Source: Chthoniobacter flavus (GTDB taxonomy: Bacteria > Verrucomicrobiota > Verrucomicrobiia > Chthoniobacterales > Chthoniobacteraceae). From it: a stretch of DNA of 64,000 nt. The position numbers and the translations under genes were made by a program. Positions 17,178-23,907 of this stretch are shown here, piece after piece. How positions within the stretch are numbered: the stretch's first letter is position 1; the number at the start of each line of letters is the position of its first letter. Location of the stretch: positions 62,001 through 126,000 of the forward strand of contig CAMAUX010000005.1 in the NCBI GenBank assembly GCA_945861435.1, written 5' to 3'. The notes below the pieces were generated by a model. That model saw only the letters and a program-made list of their open reading frames with translations. It was not told the DNA's origin and searched no databases.

Positions 17178-17468
17178 ATGGAAATCCGCCCTCAAAACGA
17201 ACTCATCACGCCAGTCGCTCTTCCGACCAAGCCGCTGAACGCTGCCCCCACTCCGATCGCCGTCGCTGAGACCACCAACGACACCTTCCGCACCCCACTC
17301 GCACAGCGCCTGCGCGCCGTGCTCGCGAACAACACCCCGGAAAACCGCAGCGAAGCAGTGGCCCACGGCCGCTTCCTCGCCTCAGATCCAGCCTACCCGC
17401 CCATGGAGCGCCTCAACGCCCTGGCGGAGCTTCTGGTTCTTGGCGCGAGCCGCGCCAAGGGCGAGTAA
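17178..17468 (+). CDS. FlgM-like small protein (candidate anti-sigma-28 factor)
   Basis: 96 residues. The first ~45 are Pro/Thr/Ala-rich and probably disordered. The rest is helical: LAQRLRAVLANNTPENRSEA followed by VAHGRFLASDPAYPPMERLN and ALAELLVLGA. FlgM has the same design, with a disordered N terminus and C-terminal helices containing a pattern like R-x-x-I-x-x-G-x-Y/F-x-x-D-x-x-x-I-A. The AVAHGRFLASDPAYPPMERL segment fits that loosely. The sigma-28 promoter just upstream and fliS just downstream match typical flgM context. Sequence alone would not prove it. Confidence 0.5.
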   Translation: MEIRPQNELITPVALPTKPLNAAPTPIAVAETTNDTFRTPLAQRLRAVLANNTPENRSEAVAHGRFLASDPAYPPMERLNALAELLVLGASRAKGE

Positions 17469-17511
17469 AGCGCGAAACATCCAGCTCACTCCCTCCTAGC
17501 ACTCCCGGCTC

Positions 17512-17937
17512 ATGCTCGCCCACCAACAGGCGAAGGTTTATCGTGAGGCTGCGGCCCGCAGCGCCTCCCCAGGTCAACTCGTTCTGATGCTCTTCGATGG
17601 AGCCTTGCGCTTCATGCAGAGCTCCCTCGACGGATTCCTCGAAACCGACCTCATCCGTCGTCACGAGGCGGTTCACAACAACCTTCAAAAGACTCAGGCC
17701 GTCCTCACCGAACTCCAAGCCACACTCAATCTTGAGGTCGGCGGCGAATTCGGCATGACGATGTATCGACTGTACGACTTCATGAAGGATGAACTGCGCA
17801 AGGCGAACCAGACCAAGGACCGCAGTTCCATCGAGGTGGTCATTGAGTTGCTAAGCCCCATCCGGGACGCCTGGTCCCAGATGCTCCAGCAGAGCGCCCC
17901 CCCTCGCCCACAAGGTCAGCTCGCCGTGGCGTGCTGA
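17512..17937 (+). CDS. fliS: Flagellin export chaperone FliS
   Basis: 141 residues, usual FliS length, all helical. The landmark is YREAAARSASPGQLVLMLFDGALRFMQ (quoted in two overlapping pieces: ASPGQLVLMLFDGALRF), followed by RRHEAVHNNLQKTQAVLTEL and a late MYRLYDFMKDELRKAN. FliS binds the C terminus of flagellin and keeps it from polymerising in the cytoplasm. The gene overlaps the next one by 7 bp and lies 43 bp after the FlgM-like gene. Confidence 0.95.
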   Translation: MLAHQQAKVYREAAARSASPGQLVLMLFDGALRFMQSSLDGFLETDLIRRHEAVHNNLQKTQAVLTELQATLNLEVGGEFGMTMYRLYDFMKDELRKANQTKDRSSIEVVIELLSPIRDAWSQMLQQSAPPRPQGQLAVAC

Positions 17938-18323
17938 CACCGGCGCCACGTCCCTCCCCTGAGGTCAGGGACTTCGAGACCCTCCTCGCCCTCCTCGAAA
18001 GACAGCTCGCAGAGCAGCTCGCCCTCATCGCTCAGGCAGAAACTGAGCCCCTCGCCATTCTCGCAGGACACGTCGCGGAAACCCTCACCGCACTCGAGTC
18101 CAAAGTCGCTCGGATCCCCCCAGAGCGTCTCAAGCCTTTTTCCGACCGCCTCCGCGCGATCCCGGCCTCCATCCAATCATGCAGCGAGCATGCGGCCCGC
18201 CTCTCTGCCGAGTTGCGGACCGCCCTCGAGCAGAACCGTCAGGCCACGGCCAAGCTGCAACAGCTGAGCCGCAACAACTCCAAGCCGGACGCCGGACAGG
18301 GGCCCGCATCCAGCTGGGCCTGA
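17931..18323 (+). CDS. Small helical protein, FliT/FlgN-like
   Basis: 130 residues from a GTG start that overlaps the fliS stop. It is predicted to be mostly helix: FETLLALLERQLAEQLALIA, then LAGHVAETLTALESKVARIP and SEHAARLSAELRTALEQNRQ. FliT, the chaperone of the filament cap, commonly sits right after fliS and has this size and helical content. Conservation in that family is weak, so the name is not assigned. The Ser/Asn-rich C terminus is probably disordered. Confidence 0.65.
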   Translation: MLTPAPRPSPEVRDFETLLALLERQLAEQLALIAQAETEPLAILAGHVAETLTALESKVARIPPERLKPFSDRLRAIPASIQSCSEHAARLSAELRTALEQNRQATAKLQQLSRNNSKPDAGQGPASSWA

Positions 18324-18352
18324 ACCGCCCCCGCACCGGCCAGCCCCTCCCG

Positions 18353-19549
18353 CTAATGTGCAGCGGAAGGCATCGACACCACCGGGTCCGACTCCGCCTC
18401 GTAATCGACCCCAGCCAGACCAAACCCAAAGAGGCGGAGAAACTCCTCCTGATATCCCTTGATATCTGAAAGCGCGCCGAGGTTCTCAGTCGCCACCTCC
18501 GGCCAAAGCTTCGCCACCGCACCCTGCACCTCCTCCCGCATCTCCCAGTCATCCAGGCGAACCCGCCCCGCCCCGTCCAGCTGTGGATCAACCCCGGGCG
18601 CAAGCCGCTCCGCAAGCAGCCGATAAATCTGCTCGATGCACCCCTCGTGCGTCCCCAGCCCCTTCATAACCTTGTACAAAAGCGAAATGTACAACGGCAC
18701 CACCGGAATCGCCGAACTGGCCTGCGTCACCAACGCCTTGTTCACCGACACCAAGGCCCGCCCACCCGTGGGCGCCAGCTTCGCCGTCAACCGCTGCGCC
18801 GCCGATTCCAAGTCCTCCTTCGCCCTGCCAATCGTCCCCTGACGATAGATCGCCCAAGTCAGGTCCGGCCCAATGTAGCTGTAGGCCACCGTCTGAGCCC
18901 CGGGCGCAAGCACCCCCGCCGCACTCAGCGCATCCATCCACATCTCCCAGTCCTCACCCCCCATCACCGCCACCGTGTCGGCAACCTCCTGCTCCGAAGC
19001 CGCCTCCAGCGTCACCTCGCTCACCAAGCCCCGGTCCGTGTCGACCGTCTTCGCCGTGAACGCCGCCCCAATGGGCTTCAACGTCGACTTGTGCACCGCA
19101 CCCGTCTTCGGATGCGCGCGCCGCGGCGACGCAAGACTGTACACCACCGCATCCACCTGACCGAGATCCGCCTTGATCGCCGCAATCACCTCCTGCTTCA
19201 CCGCATCCGAATAGGCATCTCCATTGATACTCCGCGCATACAGCCCGGCCCCGTGCGCCGCACGCTCAAACGCCGCGGAATTGTACCAACCCGCCGACCC
19301 GCACCGATCCGCCTCACCCGCACGCTCAAAAAACACCCCGAGCGTCGCGGACCCCCCCGCAAACGCAGGCACAATGCGGCTCGCCAGCCCGTAGCCCGTG
19401 GATGCACCGATCACCAGCACCCGCCCGGGCAACCCCTTCACCGCCCCCTTCGAGCGCACATAATCAATCTGCTGCTGCACGTGCGCTGCACATCCCTGCG
19501 GGTGCGCAGTCACGCAAATGAACCCACGGACTTTCGGCTTGATGATCAT
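18353..19549 (-). CDS. fabV: Trans-2-enoyl-ACP/CoA reductase FabV
   Basis: 398 residues, the normal FabV length. FabV carries out the last, NADH-dependent reduction in each fatty-acid elongation cycle and is the triclosan-insensitive alternative to FabI. It starts with the family signature [20 protein letters not shown], has the nucleotide-binding segment [16 protein letters not shown], and [10 protein letters not shown]. The catalytic pair Tyr-x8-Lys is in [10 protein letters not shown]. The end, [17 protein letters not shown], is also typical. It stands alone, convergent with the fliS operon and divergent from the next gene. Confidence 0.97.
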   Translation of the reverse strand: MIIKPKVRGFICVTAHPQGCAAHVQQQIDYVRSKGAVKGLPGRVLVIGASTGYGLASRIVPAFAGGSATLGVFFERAGEADRCGSAGWYNSAAFERAAHGAGLYARSINGDAYSDAVKQEVIAAIKADLGQVDAVVYSLASPRRAHPKTGAVHKSTLKPIGAAFTAKTVDTDRGLVSEVTLEAASEQEVADTVAVMGGEDWEMWMDALSAAGVLAPGAQTVAYSYIGPDLTWAIYRQGTIGRAKEDLESAAQRLTAKLAPTGGRALVSVNKALVTQASSAIPVVPLYISLLYKVMKGLGTHEGCIEQIYRLLAERLAPGVDPQLDGAGRVRLDDWEMREEVQGAVAKLWPEVATENLGALSDIKGYQEEFLRLFGFGLAGVDYEAESDPVVSMPSAAH

Positions 19550-19673
19550 CAGGCCAAAATGCGCGCTCTCTTCCGCGACCGTCGAGGCTTTTTAACTGCC
19601 CCCCTTCCCCGCATTCCCCTTGGAAATCCGGCACCGCCTCGTCTAAGAGTTACCACCCCGGTCGCTTCCCCAA

Positions 19674-20642
19674 ATGAAAATTCTTCTCCTGCCATCCCTT
19701 CTCCTCTGCTGCGCTGCCGCGGACGGCGCCGACACCGCCCTCGCCGCTCTCAAGCAACTCCCCCCCAGCCAGGCCAAGCTGCTTGCACGCGTGGAGGCTC
19801 GCGCGGTTTCCAACCAGGGCACCAGTTCGACAACCCCTCTCACCCGCTGGCACTTCATCGTCCTCGACAAGGCCGCCGCTTCTGGTCTCCACGAATACGT
19901 CATTGTCGGCGGCGAACTCGTCGCCTCCCGCGACCGGTCCCAATTCGTCGACAAACTCACCGAAGCAGACGTCATCGGCGCCGACGCTCTCAAACTCGAT
20001 ACCGACACCGCAGCCAAGTCCCTCGCCGACTTCGCCAAATCCCACAACATCTCCGTCCAGTCCGTCCAGTTTTCCCTCCACAAGGACGGCTCCCCACTCT
20101 GGGAAGTCTCCGCTTTGGACGCCTCCGGCAACGCTCTCGGCTCCCTCCGCCTTTCCATCGCAGACGGCCGCGTCCTCGGACAGAAAGGCTTCGACGGATC
20201 CTCCCGCCCGCCCGCACGCATCGCATCCGCCACCCCTCCGCCCACCCCAGAGCCGCCCGCTCCAACCCCGGAGCCCACTCCTACTCCCGCTCCCGCTCCC
20301 ATCCCGGCCCCGAGTCCGGCGCCTACACCCTCCGCAGCCCCGCCAGCACCCACCTCACAGCCCACTCCCCCGCCGACCCCGGAAGTTGCAGAATCCACGC
20401 CGCCACCCAAAAAGCCCGAACCAACGCGCAGCGTCGGCGCCACCCCCGCCCCCAAACCCGCCGCAATGCCTCCGGCTCCAAAGGCCCCGGTGGCGGACGT
20501 ACGCCCCGTTCCATCTCCCACAGTCCCGCCACCTGCGGCCACGCCAAAACCGCGTCCACAGCAGGCCGCAGCTACACCGACCCCGGCAGGCGCCTTCCGC
20601 CGTTTCGGTGAGAAACTCGGCCGCCTCTTCGGCAGGGACTAG
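19674..20642 (+). CDS. Exported Pro/Thr-rich protein
   Basis: 322 residues with a signal peptide (MKILLLPSLLLCCAAADGA). Residues ~20-170 form a compact domain with repeated alpha/beta elements that recalls the PepSY style (LWEVSALDASGNALGSLRLS, ADGRVLGQKGF). Residues ~180-295 are a long Pro/Thr/Ala/Glu linker (PTPEPPAPTPEPTPTPAP is a sample), and the end is short and basic (RRFGEKLGRLFGRD). I do not recognise the family. The layout suggests a domain held away from the membrane or wall by a flexible spacer. It is followed after 24 bp by glcD. Confidence 0.75.
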   Translation: MKILLLPSLLLCCAAADGADTALAALKQLPPSQAKLLARVEARAVSNQGTSSTTPLTRWHFIVLDKAAASGLHEYVIVGGELVASRDRSQFVDKLTEADVIGADALKLDTDTAAKSLADFAKSHNISVQSVQFSLHKDGSPLWEVSALDASGNALGSLRLSIADGRVLGQKGFDGSSRPPARIASATPPPTPEPPAPTPEPTPTPAPAPIPAPSPAPTPSAAPPAPTSQPTPPPTPEVAESTPPPKKPEPTRSVGATPAPKPAAMPPAPKAPVADVRPVPSPTVPPPAATPKPRPQQAAATPTPAGAFRRFGEKLGRLFGRD

Positions 20643-20666
20643 GAAAGCACACCAAGGCATCAGCCG

Positions 20667-22055
20667 ATGAAGTCTCCCGCCTCCGCGCTCAAAAAACTGC
20701 TCGGCACCGAGGCGGTGAGCGACGACCCCTCCGTCCTCGCCTTGCACAGTGGGGACAAGTGGTTTGCAAGCCACCCCCCGGAGGTCGTGGTCTTTGCTCA
20801 ATCCACCGCCCAAGCCAGCTCCCTGCTCGCCTTCGCGTCCAAGCACAACATCCCCGTCACAGCCCGTGGCGCAGGCTTCGGCTACGTCGGTGGCTGCGTA
20901 CCCTCCCGCGGAGGCATCGTGCTCTCCCTCGCGCGGATGAACCGCATCAAGGAAATCCACTTCGCGGATGGCGTGGCCGTCGTCGAACCCGGCGTCATCA
21001 CCGCCCACCTCCAAGAAGCCGCACGCAAAAAAGGCCTCTTCTATCCTCCCGATCCGGCCAGCCTCAAAGATTGCAGCCTCGGCGGCAACATCGCCACCAA
21101 CGCCGGAGGCCCTCGCTGCCTCAAATACGGCGTCACCCGCCAGTACGTCCTCGGCCTTGAGGTCGTCCTCGCCAATGGCGAAGTACTCCGCGCCGGCAGC
21201 CGCACCCACAAGAACAAGACCGGCTTCGATCTCTGCGGCCTCTTCGTCGGCTCCGAAGGCCTTCTCGGCGTCGTCACCGAAGCCACTCTCCGCCTCCTCC
21301 CGCTTCCACCCGCACGCGCCGTCCTCTCCGCAAGCTTCCGCACCTTCGCCCAAGCAGCCAAGGCGGCTCAGGAAATCTTCCGCGCCGGATTCCTCCCAGC
21401 CGCACTGGAAATCGCCGACAGCTTCACCCTTGAAGCCGCGCGCAAACACCTCGGCCGCGCCATCGTCCCCGCCGGCGAGGGCCACCTCCTCGTCGAACTC
21501 GACGGACAGTCGGCCTCCGTCCGCTCCGAAAGCCGCTCCCTCGCCCGCCTGCTCAAGGGCGGGGACCTCGGCTCACTCCACCTCCGCACCGCCCTCAGCG
21601 AGGACGACTGCAATGCCCTCTGGCAACTGCGCCGCAAGTTCTCCGAATCCCTCAAGTCCACCGGCCTCACCAAACTCAACGAGGACATCGTGGTGCCCCG
21701 CGGTTGCCTCGTCAAACTGGCCCGCTTCGCAGCCGGCCTGCGCCGCAAGCACGGCTACCCGGTCGCGTGTTTCGGACATGCAGGCGATGGCAACATCCAC
21801 GTCAACATCATGGCCGCTCGCTATCACGAGGATCCCGACGTCCATGCTCGTGTCGAAAAAGCCCTCGACGAACTCTTCGCCCAAGTCCTCGCATGGGGCG
21901 GCGTCATCACTGGTGAACACGGCGTCGGCCTCGCAAAGAAACGCTGGTGGCCCCAAGCCACCTCCACCACCAGCCGCACGGTCCATCAGCAGATCAAGGA
22001 CGCCCTCGATCCCATGGGCATCCTCAACCCCGGCAAGTTCGTCGCCTCCCGCTGA
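20667..22055 (+). CDS. glcD: FAD-linked oxidase, glycolate oxidase GlcD family
   Basis: 462 residues. The N-terminal PCMH-type FAD domain (~30-215) shows PVTARGAGFGYVGGCVPSRG, GLFYPPDPASLKDCSLGGNI and NAGGPRCLKYG. The C-terminal FAD-oxidase domain has CFGHAGDGNIHVNIMAARYH and GEHGVGLAKKRW, both diagnostic for the GlcD/D-lactate dehydrogenase group. These enzymes oxidise 2-hydroxy acids such as glycolate or D-lactate. No glcE or glcF subunit is next to it, so it may be a stand-alone dehydrogenase; the exact substrate cannot be read from the sequence. Confidence 0.93.
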   Translation: MKSPASALKKLLGTEAVSDDPSVLALHSGDKWFASHPPEVVVFAQSTAQASSLLAFASKHNIPVTARGAGFGYVGGCVPSRGGIVLSLARMNRIKEIHFADGVAVVEPGVITAHLQEAARKKGLFYPPDPASLKDCSLGGNIATNAGGPRCLKYGVTRQYVLGLEVVLANGEVLRAGSRTHKNKTGFDLCGLFVGSEGLLGVVTEATLRLLPLPPARAVLSASFRTFAQAAKAAQEIFRAGFLPAALEIADSFTLEAARKHLGRAIVPAGEGHLLVELDGQSASVRSESRSLARLLKGGDLGSLHLRTALSEDDCNALWQLRRKFSESLKSTGLTKLNEDIVVPRGCLVKLARFAAGLRRKHGYPVACFGHAGDGNIHVNIMAARYHEDPDVHARVEKALDELFAQVLAWGGVITGEHGVGLAKKRWWPQATSTTSRTVHQQIKDALDPMGILNPGKFVASR

Positions 22056-22113
22056 ACCCCGGAGACAGGAAACACAGGGACAGAGCCGCAGTGCCATCCG
22101 GCACCCTCGCGCC

Positions 22114-23592
22114 TCACTCCACCTCCACCCCGTACATCTTCAGCGAGGTCCCCGTCTCCCGATAATATCCGGCCACCGCCTTGTTGTAATCGGAACGCGC
22201 CCGCAATTCCGCAGCCTCCGCCTCCGCCAGGCGCTTCTGCAACTCGAGCACCTCAAACGTCGTACCCGTGCCCGCCCGCAACCGCTCCTCGCCCGCCTCC
22301 AGACTCTCCAGCGCCAGCTTCCGCGCCTCCCCAGTCGAAGTGATCCGCTCCCGCGCCGTCGTCACCTGTCCGGACGCATTGTCCACCTCCACCACCACCT
22401 GCTGCTCCAGACGCTTGAGCTCCACCAACGCACGCGTCGATTCGAGCCTCGCAGACTCCGCGCCCGCAAGCGCCTCCCGGTTCGGAATCGGAACGCTGAA
22501 TACCACCCCCGCACTCCAATCCGTCTGATCACGCCGCAACGTCCGATCCACGCTCCCACGATAACTCCCATCCACCCCGAGCAGGCCGACGCTCGCCTCA
22601 AGGTCCAGCCGCGGCAACGCCTGGTTCTTCGCATACACCAAGTTGATCTTCCTGCGCTCAATCACCAGAAGCGCACTCCGGAAGTCCGGCCGCAGCTCCA
22701 ATCCCACACGAATCCCCCCCTTCACATCCGCCTCAAACCGCGGCGCCACCGGCGGCGAAATCTCCACACGCATCCGCAGGATCCGCTCCACATCATTGGT
22801 CACGAGCTGCTTGAGAAAATTCTCGTTGTCCTTCACCTGTCGCTCCGCCAGCAGCACAAACTCCTCCCGCGCAGCTGCCTCCGCTCGCGCCGTCGTGATG
22901 TTCAGCGGCGACATCACCCCCACCTCCGCACGCCGGATGTTGTCCGCCAGCAGCTGCCTCGCAAGCCCCCTCGACCGCACCGCCACCCGCAGATTCTCAT
23001 GCGCAAGATAAAGCTCGTTATACACAAACACCGTCTGCGTCAGCGTATCGATCACCTTCTGCCTCAAATCCCACTGCGATACCTGCAGGTTCAACCGCGC
23101 AATCCGTACCTGCGCTAGATTCGCGTCCAACCCCGCCCCCTTCAACAACGGCTGGCGGAAAATCAGATCCGCACTGGAGGTGAAAGAGTCCGCCACCCCC
23201 TCCGAGGGCCGGAACGCCCCGGTCGTTTTCAGTCCAAAGTCGTACGTCATCCCCCATGGCAGACGCCCGCTCAGCCCCCCACCAAACACATCCCCCTGCG
23301 TCACCAACCGGAACCGTTCATGCCGGCCAGACTCGAAAAGATCCCCCTGCGTTTTCTCCTGGCGCCGCGCAGAGAAGCTGATCGTCGGATCAAACGCCCC
23401 CAACTCCGCGCGCAGACTCTGCAGCGCAATCCGCGGCACATACCGCTGCGACTCGATGCTGAAATTCTTCGCCAGACTCATCCGCAGCGCCCCCCCAAGA
23501 TCCAGCTTCAAAGCCGCCGTCCCCACGTCCCCCGCCCTGCCCGCTGCCGCGAACAAGCTCACCACACAAAGACACACAGAGGGAATTTTCAT
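22114..23592 (-). CDS. TolC-family outer membrane channel protein
   Basis: 492 residues. ATG 23592 begins a signal peptide (MKIPSVCLCVVSLFAAAGRA). The mature protein has the two-fold OEP repeat: LDLGGALRMSLAKNFSIESQ and, in the second half, GIRVGLELRPDFRSALLVIE. Long helices follow each, such as RALVELKRLEQQVVVEVDNA. The ending LQKRLAEAEAAELRARSDYN-KAVAGYY with ETGTSL is typical of TolC/OprM-like channels. They form the exit duct for efflux or type I secretion. No membrane-fusion or inner-membrane pump gene is adjacent, so its partners lie elsewhere. Confidence 0.92.
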   Translation of the reverse strand: MKIPSVCLCVVSLFAAAGRAGDVGTAALKLDLGGALRMSLAKNFSIESQRYVPRIALQSLRAELGAFDPTISFSARRQEKTQGDLFESGRHERFRLVTQGDVFGGGLSGRLPWGMTYDFGLKTTGAFRPSEGVADSFTSSADLIFRQPLLKGAGLDANLAQVRIARLNLQVSQWDLRQKVIDTLTQTVFVYNELYLAHENLRVAVRSRGLARQLLADNIRRAEVGVMSPLNITTARAEAAAREEFVLLAERQVKDNENFLKQLVTNDVERILRMRVEISPPVAPRFEADVKGGIRVGLELRPDFRSALLVIERRKINLVYAKNQALPRLDLEASVGLLGVDGSYRGSVDRTLRRDQTDWSAGVVFSVPIPNREALAGAESARLESTRALVELKRLEQQVVVEVDNASGQVTTARERITSTGEARKLALESLEAGEERLRAGTGTTFEVLELQKRLAEAEAAELRARSDYNKAVAGYYRETGTSLKMYGVEVE

Positions 23593-23907
23593 GAATCGGA
23601 CAGTTCTCCTCACAGAAAGACCGTCCGCACCCCTCGACCTTAGGACCAGACCGGACCGCTTGCCAACTCCACTCCCTCCCGACAAGAGCCAGAGCGCCCT
23701 TTGACACCACCTCGCACCCCCCCTAACATCCAGAGCTCCCTTACCCATGGCCTCTGCCCCACAGGCCGCCACGCCCACAGTCCCAAAATCCGTTGGCTCC
23801 CTCGCAAGCGTCCACTATAAACGCCACGCCCAGAACCTCCCTGCCAGCCCGCCACACCCCCCCGGGTTTCTCAATGCCCGGCACTCGCCAACCCTCCATC
23901 GCCCCCA
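23593..23907. other. Intergenic region between divergent genes
   Basis: 315 bp between the TolC-family gene (minus) and the receiver-pseudokinase-FGE gene (plus). It must hold both promoters, but I see no convincing -35/-10 pair or operator. A 54-codon frame (23747-23911) ends in an ATGA overlap with the next gene, but it is low complexity and I do not accept it as a gene. Confidence 0.6.

Noticed and set aside
16980-17366. A minus-strand frame opposite the receiver and FlgM-like genes
   Set aside because: It crosses the sigma-28 promoter and two plus-strand genes and shows no domain.
18647-20611. A 654-codon plus-strand frame across fabV and the Pro-rich gene
   Set aside because: Arg/His/Pro-rich shadow that crosses two well-supported genes.
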